Source: Sphaeroforma sirkka
Lineage: Eukaryota; Opisthokonta; Ichthyosporea; Ichthyophonida
DNA: 32,500 nt
NCBI GenBank assembly: GCA_001586965.3
Contig: LUCW03002420.1
Coordinates: 1-32,500 of the forward strand
Direction of reading: 5' to 3'
In this document: positions 21,846 to 32,500 of the stretch, in pieces
How the letters are laid out: each line of letters begins with the position of its first letter
How positions within the stretch are numbered: position 1 is the first letter of the stretch
The notes under the pieces: generated by a model
Told to the model about the DNA's origin: nothing
Databases searched by the model: none
Seen by the model: the letters and a program-made list of their open reading frames with translations, nothing else
Position numbers and translations under genes: made by a program

Positions 21846-22290
21846 CATACACATACACACACACACACACACACGTATATATATATATATATACTACATA
21901 CAGACGCATAAAATGAAGCAAAAAATATATATAGTAGAGTGCTAAACAGCTCACCAAATCATTATTCACGTCTGATTGTATGCGATTCAACACCACCCGT
22001 GTTTATCTTCAGTCAATGAGAGACGACTTATTACAAAGTCAAACAGTCACTCATTTACACCAATCTATCAACACACTCATATGCTTCGACGTATTCCCAT
22101 GTGTTGTATATTAGTCGTTTAAGCTACTGGTATTAGGCGGAGGATTTCTCTGCAGAACATTTCACAGCGGTACAGCTTCGTACGGCACAGTTGCTCGGAC
22201 TTCTTGACCGCAGCAATATTTATATGTGTGCCATACAACTTAGCAGGCCCACACTCATATGTATATATATAGACATATGTACCTACATAC

Positions 22291-22346
<56 letters not shown>

Positions 22347-22411
22347 TGTATATATAAATATATATACGTATACATATACATACATACATACATATATATA
22401 TATATATACTT

Positions 22412-22442
<31 letters not shown>

Positions 22443-22821
22443 AATACAGATGCATATATATACCTATATCTAAATCTATACCTATACATCTATACATCTA
22501 TATGTCTTTGCGTGCATACATATATGTTGGTTATGGCATATGTACGTATATGCAAAACGAAATGAAAATGTAAATATATATATATATATTATATATATAT
22601 TATTATTATTATATATATATATATAATACATATATATATATATTATACCCAATCATTATATTATGGCATGTATATTTTAAACGAAAGCACATGGATATAC
22701 GTATACATATATATTATATATATATATATAATGTGTGATGCATGTATATGTAATAATACATGTATGTACATATGTATATATATATATATATATAAATCTA
22801 TTATAAATATAAACACAATAC

Positions 22822-22893
<72 letters not shown>

Positions 22894-22920
22894 AAAAATA
22901 TATATATATATATTTATATA

Positions 22921-22966
<46 letters not shown>

Positions 22967-22974
22967 CATAATGA

Positions 22975-23010
<36 letters not shown>

Positions 23011-23020
23011 GCATGCTTGT
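21846..23020. repeat. Microsatellite belt between GARS and the methyltransferase gene
   Basis: (CA)n at about 21850-21873 is followed by TA tracts at 21877-21893, 22288-22342, 22393-22436, 22573-22650, 22700-22730, 22773-22793, 22826-22887 and 22926-23010, the last interrupted by a short (CA)n near 22978-22987. The frames on both strands encode only Tyr/Ile-type low-complexity peptides. A 350-bp island at 21900-22260 is ordinary-looking DNA with no gene I can see. Confidence 0.9.
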
Positions 23021-23642
23021 GAGTATATATTCAATTACTAATGTTAGTTTGACGTTCCTTATCTTGATTGTCTAAGTGGAAGTAATTAATCAAATTAGTT
23101 CACTGGGAAACAGACAAAATACCAAGAAACTGCCTCTGCAACGCTATCCATTTTAAAGAAAACGCTCTATGCCTGTTCATCTCGTTTAATACCGAAGTCT
23201 TCCGTGTTTGCCATAGCCTATTTGTTTGATATAGTACCCTGTGCTTCTTCGATCCTTCCCAGTCACGTACACATTGCTTTCACTGTCTCTCTGGGCCACC
23301 AACTAGTTAAGATACGGACTACTCAAGGTGTCTTCTGGTCATATTTATATATACTACAGGCTGATGGGTCGATGGGCTGCAGTATTTATTAGTGTGCATC
23401 ATGTCCATTTTTTTTTGGGGGGCAAATTTATAGAGGACTGCGCCCCAGCAACCGTCCGTAACTATGGCGCTCGGCACAGCGATATCATTTTTTACAAACT
23501 AATTTATTAATTAGAAGGCTATGCATGATGTTACAAACAAAGCTATGCACACATGACGAATAGTAACTTTTTAGTATAAGTTCTTTGTAAGATTGCAGTA
23601 AGAAGTACTAGCTGTTTTCTACACTTACACTCACCATACGCG
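23021..23642. other. Upstream region of the methyltransferase gene
   Basis: This is mixed-composition DNA without a recognisable gene. It must include the promoter of the following gene. I see no clear TATA box. The frame of the first ATG at 23643 stays open for at least about 60 bases upstream, so a longer N-terminus or an upstream exon is not excluded. Confidence 0.4.
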
Positions 23643-26600
23643 ATGACGAGTATAACTGTGTATGCGATGGGCTCGAGGGTGCCCAGCGCCAAAGCTCAGT
23701 CAATCGAGCAGCAGATTAGGTCACGCAAATACAAGTTAATATTAGCGGCATGCGCAATGACCTTCTTATTCATCCTTATACTACATACATCCGGCAGTGT
23801 GTACGATATGTCTGATAACAAGCACGTATTGCCCACTAAAGTTAAGAAGGTCACGCACATGGCTGCAAACAAAGACTACATGCGCAACAACGATGACGAT
23901 ACTGTACATGTACAACCGTTTGAGAAGCGCAAGCCGAAGTCGAATGATCCATTTGATGGGGTAAGGAACGAAAACCAAGTACACATAAATCCCTCGGGTA
24001 ACAGAACTCTCGATAGAGTTTAAGCTTACCTACTGACACTACACTGAGACACTTTGATGTCGGTTAAATTCTTCGTACAAAGCTGCTGAAGTGTACGTTA
24101 TACATTGTAGTTGATGCCTAACACAACCAGTCGGTGTATCGCGCAGCTTGGTCTCTCATCTCTTGCACTGAGATTGAGAGTTATTTGCTATCGGACTTAA
24201 GGACGAACAGACGCCCCTATCACACCTGTATAATATATCTCATTTCTTGTGCGTGTTGACAATAGAGCTTGCTTAGTTTATTGATAGTGTGAAGGCGAGT
24301 CGATCTTCTATAACATTCATGCACTATACGACAGAAACACAAGACTCGTCAGACGACTCGCCTGTTTCACTTCAAGTCTGTACTGAGGCCCATATACTTG
24401 AGTGCGAAGGTACGCAGTCACGCTGGTGCATATGCCGATCAGAATTGACTTGCTATGGTTAAACCCATATATCGTATACGATGTGGGGTTCGTATGGGTC
24501 GCTCATGCTCTCACTTTGTGTACCAGTGCACACCATGACATCAAGCCAATAACTTCAAATATCATGTCAAACATCGATGCCAGTGCCTGCCGATAGTTGT
24601 ACATAGCCACGTGCATATGAAGGAGCAATCCTTGGCATATGGTCGTAAGGACTCGATATCGTCCCGAGAAGATACACTCATTTTAGACGTGTGCAGCTAT
24701 ATACATGTAAATATGGACTGAAATAGTCATATCGTTCATTTACATAGTGTTTTAGGAACTACATGTGAAAATGTTGATACCTAGGCAACTTCACAGTAAC
24801 GAAATTGTATGTGTATTAAAACATACCCACAGCGTACGGCAGCACTTGTAGACACATACACATATGTGTGTCATGAGTGTAGAATAGACAGCTCTCTTGT
24901 AAACCAATCATCTTTCTATCTTTCAAAGTAGAATACTGACATCTAATTTCTTGCCCCAATGTAACTCACAAGGTAGTATGTCATGAACTCATTCCCACAG
25001 TTAATTCCAGAACAAAAGTAGTATTCAATACAGAGGACTTCAGGAATATATACACGCATCAGCGTTTAGTGGTTAGATATATTTCTGCGTGAGAGGGGAA
25101 GGTTTTGATACGGTGACACTTTAACGTGACTAAGGTGTAAGGTGTATTCTATGAACGTGACTAAGGTGTAAAAATTATTCTATGAACGTGACTAAGGTGT
25201 AAGGAGTACTCTATGAGCACTCCGCGTGCCCAAATTAAGACCTCGTGCGATAATTTGATAGTTCACCTTTGTATTCAATGGAGACATATCAACTTTATCT
25301 AACGCCGGGCAAGGGTAGACTATGTATAGCCACAGAAGAAAGGGGGCACAACTTATGTATATTAGTTAACCTTTCATACTAGGTATATACTCAATACCTC
25401 TCTATCTCACTACTTCAACACATCTATGAATAGATTTCGTTTGATATGCCGATGGTTTGACTCGTACGCTGTATCCGACATGTGCGTGCTTGCCTACTCA
25501 AGATACAGTGGTGTTTGCACTACTCTATGGAAGCATATAAGTTCATAGGTCTTGTTAAAACGTATGGTCTCAAGGTGGAAAATCGAAGGCTTAATATGTC
25601 ACTATGATCGTGAATCGTAATTATTCCAGACACTATAGCTTAAACAGCCTTTTGTCATAAACTCAGTTGAAAATATGAAGTTTATGCAATATCCAATGGC
25701 TCTTCCTTACTTCTCATATATGCCCCTCTGTATTCAGACGATACCCCGGTGGTGGGCGAACCGGCCCGAATCAGATACCTTCAAACACCCACATCCCCCC
25801 GCACACACGGTGGACGAGGACAGATTGGTCCTAGGTCTAGGAACAAGGACAGTCTTCAAGAGTGGCAATGAGGTGCAGTGCGAGGATTTGGACATAGGGA
25901 TGAGTCATGAAGGCCGCTTGTTTGAACAGGTCAAAGGCCTCTGGATGGACGATGATGGTGTGCTGCTTGTTACAGTTGTGTGGTCATGGACAGGGTGTGC
26001 TCCGTGAGACTATAGGAGACGAGTTGTACGGGAGTGGAACTGACTGAAGAAATGCAAAGAGAATATGACAATCAAAAGCGTAGTATTACTTAGACTTAGT
26101 TACATATAGAAATATAGATATATGTTAGTACCTGTGTATGTATGTATATTTAGGGTATGTCTGCTGATACGCATACAAGCCGGGTGTATAGTAGTCTTAA
26201 GGGATACGTAGCTTGTTTCTTTTACTGGATATGAATCGTATTCCGGTGTAATTTGTTGCCTGATTCGTAGCGTAGACATACTTGAAAGCAGGGCGGGAGA
26301 AGCGTGCGGGGCATCTATACGAAGCAGTACAAACGAGCTCATATTCACTGATCATCGACTCCCTTACTATACACAGTTGGGCATATACACTCGCATCTGT
26401 TCAATAAGCTACCACAAACTCACGATACCTTAAAAATAATACGACCACACGTTGCAAGTACGTACATATAAAATTCCGCTCAGTTGCACGGCACTAGCAC
26501 GTGCATTAAAACCACCTCTCAGTTGCACAGTACATACGTAGATACACATCTGCTCACATTTGCACACACTCATTGTATGCGCTGTACCAATTTATCACAC

Positions 26601-28705
26601 AGTATAAACACATGCATTTACTTAACTCACAGTCGTATGAACTTCTTGTACCTTAAGATACTACACCACACCACGGTTCAATCGTGCATAAACACCCTGC
26701 TCACACTCGCACCATTCAAACGTCTGCTCACACTACCACACACTTCTTGCACCGACTGATACCACACCACCACACAGTTGTGCTACTGCAGATTGGAGCC
26801 AACGACGGGCGTACACACGACGACCCCATTTACAAACACTACAGACGCGCTCGTGCATGGCGTGGTGTGTTTCTGGAGCCAATCCCCTACTTCTACAACA
26901 AGCTACAGCGCACATACGGCCAGGCTGAGCTGATGAAGATCAGGTCACTCCTGCTGAACTACGTGGTGGCCGATAAGGATGGTAAGTGGTGGTTAATTGT
27001 CGTGCATGTATTTGTATGTGTTCGCGTGCGGGCGTGTGGCGGGTGGTGTGTTTGGTGTGGTTTCAAGACACATCCCTGATGGCTACAACAGGCTACCGCG
27101 CCCATAAGGCTGGCCTAACTAATGGCTTAATTGGTGTGGTGAAATGAGGTCTCCTGCGTTCAACGGATGCAGTGGCCCACAAGGATAGTGTGTTGTTCGT
27201 GCTAGAGGTTTACACGTGCATACATGAGTATCAAAAGCGGTAATTGTTTGTGCCGAAGGTCTCTGCTAGCTACAGTTTTGGACACTGGTTTTGAAAAGAG
27301 TACAGTCTTAGGGACTGATTTTTGAATAGAATACAGTTTTCAGGACTGATTTTTGAAAAGGTCTGGACTTTATACTGCAGTAGTGGACCTGTTTTATACA
27401 CCCGCATACGTGTGCGTGCACACACAATTACGCCCGTGTATGCGTGAATGCGAAGACTGTACTTAGAGTACTTATTCACGGTAGACTAACTCTTCCTACC
27501 ATGCAGGCCGAACTGGTCTCGGTTTGTTTGCTGATCGTTTGGTAGATAGGGTCTGCATGTGTTCATTTGGTCTTCGTCTTTCGTCTGTACGTATGTGCAT
27601 GAATATACATGTATTCGCGTATGCATCAATAATTATATGCCAGGTACACATGTTTCACCAGGCTGCAACGTACTTGTGGTCTGTGCGAGCGGGGCACGTG
27701 GTCGCCTCGTACTGAGTATATTGCTTCAGATACCATTCGTATACTGTGGTAGTTTTGCTTATTTGTATATGCCTACATCTGAATTATTGCACACAGAGTA
27801 GGGAACAAAATCAGACATCGCGTAAGGTAGCATGGTACGCACGCGGTGGATGTTAATGACATAGTGTAGACAGAATATCTTCAGGTAGTAAGCATTAAAA
27901 TGCAAACACTTATCACAGGGCCCGGTATATATATATATCTGTAGCCTTGTACATCCATATCGGCCCTACATATACTACACAACACCTGCGCTGTAAATAT
28001 ACATTAATTTCTACTCAGACATACCTAGCATACACACTACACGTTACAAGAGATGTGCATGCAGAAAAATAATGAATATCCGATGGCATGTATGAGTATA
28101 TGTATTTTGGTATGCCTATATACCTATGATAATAATGCACTATGTCAACACCTGATGCGACACTTCTTAATATAGGGCCAGTTGTCATGACAACGCTGAC
28201 AGATGCGAAGCGCAAGTCGTCAGAGTCATGGACAGAAGGCATCTCTTCGCTGGGAGAGAACGCTGGGGATCTCAAGCGGTACAGTGATAAGGTATGCACC
28301 CGCCGCCAGGCGCACATTGATCCAATACGTTCCAGACCCTGTGCACACAGTGAGTGTTGTGCCGTTTTTTATCCGCCATGTAGACAGTAACCAAAGGGTT
28401 ATATGTCAGTAAGGACATCGCATAAGAGTTGACAGGAGAGTCTCAGATGGTTCTGGTGAATGGACGGACGCATTCGTGGTCGTCAATGGTGGCCACGTGC
28501 TCGTCGACATCGGATAATTAATACCGAGTATTCAACCACTGCTCAGGCAGAGTTTTTGTATTTACTCAGGTAGTGTGTATTAGGCATCAATATGCCATAC
28601 ACTGGAGATGATGAGTATCGACGAATCCCTCAGCGAACACGTGCCAATCAAACATAGCAAATGCAAAGTCTATAGGATACCGAACATATCTCAAAGTGGG
28701 GTCAG

Positions 28706-28743
<38 letters not shown>

Positions 28744-30150
28744 TTGGTGTTGATGGTATGCATGCTGTGCAGAGATAGTTCAACTGATGTTGTGTAGTCA
28801 CTGGTGCTATGTAAATTGCGGAGCCCACGATACTGTTCGGTAAGCTAGAGACAATGCCACTACTGCTTATGTTGTTCTCTTTGGCTGATGAAATTATACA
28901 AGAACCACATCCGTTCCTGTACTAATCAGGGCTGGTACGCATATATATGTCTTGCCTCTTGAGATTGCGGTATGTATGAGGTGCAGGGGAGGACGTAAGA
29001 GAGGGGGCTGCATGCCTGGCGTCGACTCTAAAGCCGGTGGCAATTCACATACTTGACGACACAAAGTGTAATATTTCAACCCAAGTATCTATCACGGATT
29101 TTTAACCAAAACTTCGCGTACGTTTTACCCTTTAACTTCGCGCAGGATAAGACCACAGTTGAAGTCCATGGGATCACACTACAGCATCTCTTAGAAGAGC
29201 TCAGAATCGAACATGGACGCCTCAATATCTTACAAATAGACGCAGAGTGTTATGGTAGGTGCCAATCTAAAGTTACTACTAAATAGGTGGTAACTAGAGT
29301 CTGATCATTGTAAGATATCATGCAATGCCATGTGATACCTTCTTTTTTGCGCCCGCTAATTACGAAACCAAGCATATTGGTGTGTGTACTTGTGAAACGC
29401 AGACTGTTTGGTTTAGAATTCAGGGCACACATGTATTCCTATGCATGTTTGCACGCTTACATCGCAGCAAGAGTCAACCCTTTTTATATTCCTGTGTACA
29501 TTTATGCAGCATTCGTAACCACCAACAAACTGGATTGCTCTTTCACATATATTTAAGTCCAACAAAAAATTTCTACTTTGTTTCCTGTGTAGATTGGATA
29601 TGTTCTACTGTTTATTCCTGTCACAAAGTAACCCAATTATATTTTAGATTTAGGGTTTAGTAAAATGAACCCCTAAACCCTAAATCGGTGTATATGACCT
29701 TATCGACAACAACCCATCGTGTCGTCTAAGGCCTTCTTCATGACATATTTGTGCCACCGAGATCGATTTGGACTAATTGGCCTCACGGTTAAGATGTAGA
29801 TTGTTGCTTCATAGCATGCACGCAAGTACGCATCTGTACGCACGCACTAAAACATACCTACAATACCTACATACACACGTCAACCAGACTAACACATACC
29901 TACAACACCTACATACACACGTCAACCAGACTAACACATAGCTACAATACCTACAAACACACGTTACCCAGATGCGCGCATCTTGCTACAATGGCCTGGC
30001 TTGGAGGAGCACAGACCCACGGTGATCAACATCGAATGGTCGTGCATCAACACTGAGGAACGGTGCCAGCTGATTAAACGCTTAGTAGACGCTGGCTATA
30101 CTCACTTTGACCATACCGATAAGGATTTCACTGCGGTCATCGCAGCCTGA
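23643..30150 (+). CDS. Type II membrane-anchored FkbM-family methyltransferase (6 exons, 381 aa predicted)
   Basis: Predicted SAM-dependent methyltransferase of the FkbM / Methyltransf_21 family. Exons: 23643-23960, 25738-25957, 26778-26981, 28176-28291, 29146-29254, 29972-30150 (TGA). Phases join without a break to 1146 coding bases. Exon 1 gives a short cytoplasmic tail, a basic RSRKYK cluster and one membrane segment at residues 32-47, then a polar stem: a Golgi/ER signal anchor. The SAM-binding motif LLQIGANDG is 182-190, the acidic FLEPIPY follows at 211-217, ADKDGP is 244-249, the family's I-D-x-E-G-Y-D motif appears as IDAECYD at 317-323 (split by the last intron), and RPTVINIEW follows near 337-345. 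FkbM enzymes usually O-methylate sugars or polyketides; a luminal glycan substrate is inferred. The exon 2 donor (25958) and the link of exon 1 to exon 2 across 1.8 kb are the least certain points. AATAAA at 30466-30471 is a possible poly(A) signal. Confidence 0.82.
23961..25737 (+). other. Intron 1 of the methyltransferase gene
   Basis: The donor is GGG|GTAAGG and the acceptor ATTCAG|ACG. The only structure I see in 1.8 kb is a 31-bp tandem repeat at 25123-25216. I found no further coding exon of the family, but a small unrecognised exon is possible. Confidence 0.55.
25123..25216 (+). repeat. 31 bp x 3 tandem repeat
   Basis: Units start with AACGTGACTAAGGTGTAA at 25123, 25154 and 25185 and share a following TTCTATG or CTCTATG. 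The copies are nearly identical, suggesting recent expansion. Confidence 0.9.
25958..26777 (+). other. Intron 2 of the methyltransferase gene
   Basis: An 820-bp non-coding stretch on this model. No repeat array or RNA gene is apparent. The alternative donor CC|GTGAGA at 26006 would not keep phase with the exon 3 start at 26778. Confidence 0.5.
26982..28175 (+). other. Intron 3 of the methyltransferase gene
   Basis: The donor is GATG|GTAAGT and the acceptor AATATAG|GG. It includes a degenerate 30-31 bp tandem repeat at 27273-27361 (CAGT...GGACTGATTTTTGAA, three copies). A stretch near 27505 that follows a CAG resembles an exon start but does not continue the family sequence. Confidence 0.6.
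28707..28741. repeat. (TA)n tract in intron 4 of the methyltransferase gene
   Basis: An uninterrupted TA dinucleotide run of about 35 bp lies within the intron 28292-29145. The rest of that intron shows no feature I recognise. Confidence 0.9.
29647..29686. repeat. Inverted pair of telomere-like motifs
   Basis: GATTTAGGGTTTAG at 29647-29660 and its exact reverse complement at 29673-29686 are separated by 12 bases. Each arm contains the TTTAGGG telomere-type unit. The site lies in the last intron of the methyltransferase gene. Confidence 0.85.
29850..29974 (+). repeat. 42 bp x 3 tandem repeat ending at the last-exon acceptor
   Basis: Three copies of an ACATACCTACAATACCTACA-type unit have a 42-bp period. 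Each ends in CGTCAACCAG or its variant CGTTACCCAG; the last of these is the acceptor of exon 6 (29971|29972). The array thus carries two extra acceptor-like CAG sites upstream of the real one. Confidence 0.85.
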
Positions 30151-31995
30151 GATCTACGTACAAACGAGTGGTTAATAGATCAAGAGGAATCAAAACGTAC
30201 TTCAGGATATGGAGTTTGCGCTACGCAGAATGTACCGATGCGCGTCCAGCAACTGCAATCACTATGATTAGGGTACCATAGCGGACGTCCGAGTTTAACA
30301 TATTTGCGGCTGATTTTACTGATGCGATACCTGAGAGACGCAGAATATATCCATCCTGATCAGGAACAAATACTGCCAAAATTTTAAAGCTCGAGTGTCG
30401 AGATGTGTGTGCATGCAGAACCTTGTTGTGTCAGTGGACTGTCAATCTCTGTAAAGGGAATTGATAATAAAAAGCCTGGCACTCTATATGTCCGCTGCAA
30501 AATTGGCGGGAAAGTTCTTATCCTTGGAAGTCGTGGCAAAAGGTACATGATAAGTTAAGCAAGAGCTTGCAACTTCAGAAGAAACGCTAATGCCTTAGCT
30601 GGTGTTTGCTTATGTTACGATCGGCGGGCAGTTGAGACGCTCACTTCGAACGTACCACTATGAACTGCACAGAAGATTGTCCGGGAGGTAATATGTGCCT
30701 ATCCTTGAATCCAGGCATGTGGCGTGTTCTCCATTGCATCTTCAGCAATGGTGGTCGTAAAGTTCTAGCGACGGCAACGAGATACAAATGGTTCGGGCTC
30801 GACAACTTGATCACGCTGGCTGGAGCTTTCTGCAGTCCACTCCACACTGCATGTGGCAACATGAACAGATCGCAATCAAGTGCTAATTCTGTCACAAGAG
30901 CTTTTTAGACTCGAACTCCATGGCGCCCTGGCTTAGCCAAGACTTTTCTGTGGTTTTCAAGTCATGTAATAGTATGGAGTTAATTTTCTTATACTCCAAT
31001 CACATATTAAAATCCTCATAAAGTTTTAAGCTTCATCCGCGCAAACCTTTTCAAATCTTTTTTGCATAGCTGGATTGGATGGTGATTCCCTAGGCCTGTT
31101 TGCGCCCTGAGCTTACAGTATGTGTCTGACAATGTATCACGGTAGCCGTGGATAAGTGGACGGCTGGTTGTACTACCTTTCACCGGACTCAAGATGAACC
31201 CCAAACTAAATGTTGCAGCCTTTAGAAGTTTGTTATGTTCGCGAGGGACAATTAAAGCCTACATGCGATTGCTGGCGTTTAATGTTTTCGGCTAAAATGG
31301 CATGACTGATGTTTATAGTGATAGAACAAACTCATGAGACAAATTGGACCTCTTACTTGACCTTCCTGAAACGATTCATAGTTCACCTAACTGAGATATT
31401 GATGTATACTTCTTGAAACTCAAGTTTCCGATATTTTAAATTTATGCATCAACTGTTTGACGTTTATCAGATGCTGGACGAGCGTTCAGATCCGACTTAC
31501 GACAGAGCACAAGCAAAAATCCTGCGAGGGGGGGGTTTTTTAATGAAGAAAAATATCTATTTTTGGTCAAATTTAATATTGTTTTAAAAATAAAAATAAA
31601 ACATAGCTGCCTGTCTGATATAGAAGGCTATGCAAATGCATATATAGTATTTACATATAGTCTATATTGCGGTCTGCGGATTGAACGGACTTTTTATCTG
31701 CTCTAGTAGAGCAAATACTTGTTTTATTTTAATTTCTTTTCTTCATGTTAGAACCTGATGCTGCTATGGAATGTGACGAAAATTTGCTTTAGAGTGATGC
31801 GTAGGTTGCGCACACACTAATTAATACTATAGCATAATCAGAGTAATGTGAAGGATCAAATATTGTTCGATGGGCGTATTGCAGACAGTTCCAAGCAATC
31901 CTTATTGCCAATTTTTAGCTTCAAAAACAGTATGTATAGCGCTAGGAATGATTTATATACCTGTCGAACAGATAAAATAGGATTGTACCCGATAT
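30151..31995. other. Intergenic region, no convincing gene
   Basis: Overlapping open frames of about 83 codons exist on both strands at 30641-30908, and a 62-codon frame on the minus strand at 31204-31016. None shows a motif, splice-compatible boundary or family resemblance. A nine-G run followed by T occurs at 31530-31545. This region must contain the 3' ends of the two convergent genes. Confidence 0.5.
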
Positions 31996-32500
31996 CTAGG
32001 CCACAAAAACAGCGTGTAAAGCCTTCAACTGTGTGTGGTCGACGGTCAGTGCCGTGCTGATGGTTGTGACAGCGGCAGTCTTTACCCTGCCCAGCAGGTG
32101 TGTACTTGTGTCTCCCGTGTGATCGGCACTCTTCGGAGTCAAGGCCTAAGACGAGGAATGCAAGTTCGGTACAGTATTTGGTGATCAAAATTGTGTTCCG
32201 AACCACAGACACAGCAGAATGATACAGGGTATGTGTTGCGATAGACCCGTCAAAGCACAAACTAAACTAAATAAGATGCCATAAACAAGATGTCAAGGCA
32301 AGTTCGTCCTAGATTATATACATAGCTGCCTTACTACAACTGGAAGGAATATCCTGGGCACATGAAGTACACCACATAACATTATAAAATCACATTCGTA
32401 GATCATACCACAGGGCCTTACCTTGAGTAGCGCAGGGGTCGGGAATTCTTTGAAGGCCAACTTAGACGTCGGTACAGCTAGATGAGCTATCCGAGACATA
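31996..32500 (-). CDS. C-terminal two exons of an unidentified gene, runs off the right edge
   Basis: On the minus strand an open frame from the window edge to 32422 ends at a consensus donor (CTCAAG|GTAAGG). A 276-bp intron ends with a strong polypyrimidine acceptor (CATTCCTCGTCTTAG). The next exon, 32145-31996, continues in phase 0 for 49 codons to TAG. The joined C-terminal part is 75 residues, with segments such as KLAFKEFPTPALLK and HLLGRVKTAAVTTI, typical of a folded helical protein. I do not recognise the family. A second frame over the same exon is open and Cys/His-rich but does not fit the intron phase. The start is off the window, and the Met at 32499 may be internal. Confidence 0.55.

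Noticed and set aside
22119..23034. Tyr/Ile-rich open frames on both strands
   Set aside because: They are produced by (TA)n and (TATG)n repeats; no start context or conserved sequence.
27505..27720. Possible exon after a CAG in the methyltransferase gene
   Set aside because: The frames after this CAG do not continue the FkbM sequence, and the 26981 to 28176 join already keeps phase and family continuity.
30641..30908. Overlapping 83-codon frames on opposite strands
   Set aside because: No motif, no splice-compatible edges, and equal openness on both strands suggests chance.
31961..32145. Cys/His-rich minus-strand frame with a donor-like end at 31961
   Set aside because: It shares the acceptor at 32145 but needs a phase that the upstream exon donor does not supply. 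The phase 0 frame gives a better protein and a natural stop.
1..32500. tRNA, rRNA, CRISPR or bacterial operon features
   Set aside because: I saw no cloverleaf with a conserved TTCGA-type arm, no rRNA core sequence and no regularly spaced repeat array with unique spacers; the gene structure is eukaryotic.

Overview
The window is nuclear DNA of a eukaryote. Both protein-coding genes that can be reconstructed are split by many GT-AG introns of roughly 0.25 to 2.5 kb, and the introns are loaded with microsatellites and minisatellites. Several introns also carry TTTAGGG-type telomere-like motifs. The protein sequences look opisthokont-like, and a unicellular holozoan (for example an ichthyosporean) is a reasonable guess. 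That is inference; nothing here fixes the species.

Layout. 1-5706: a degraded Ty3/gypsy-type LTR retrotransposon whose 5' end lies off the window (gag remnant, protease, reverse transcriptase, RNase H, a DIRS-type methyltransferase-like segment, integrase, GPY/F module, chromodomain-like tail, 3' LTR). 5884-6482: a solo LTR of the same family. 8177-8352: a truncated third LTR copy. 6585-7653: a decayed minus-strand coding region of unknown family. 9641-21231: a complete 13-exon cytosolic-type glycyl-tRNA synthetase gene, predicted 690 residues, from WHEP domain to anticodon-binding domain. 21232-23642: its 3' region, with a 39-bp tandem repeat containing poly(A) signals and then long TA/CA microsatellites. 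23643-30150: a six-exon gene for a type II membrane-anchored FkbM-family methyltransferase, predicted 381 residues. 30151-31995: no convincing gene. 31996-32500 (minus strand): the last two exons of an unidentified gene that runs off the right edge, convergent with the methyltransferase gene.

How it works together. The two intact genes are unrelated: one is translation housekeeping and the other probably acts on glycans in the secretory pathway. They share a style of intron, with short tandem duplications that repeatedly copy splice-site-like sequence. The clearest cases are a copy of the GARS exon 9 donor inside intron 9 and three copies of an acceptor-like segment before the last methyltransferase exon. 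I found no clearly new multi-gene system. The most unusual items are the domain architecture of the retroelement, the paired CA/TG tracts at the two ends of GARS intron 1, and the splice-site-copying minisatellites. Exon boundaries were placed by hand from reading-frame continuity, GT-AG signals and family knowledge, not by alignment.
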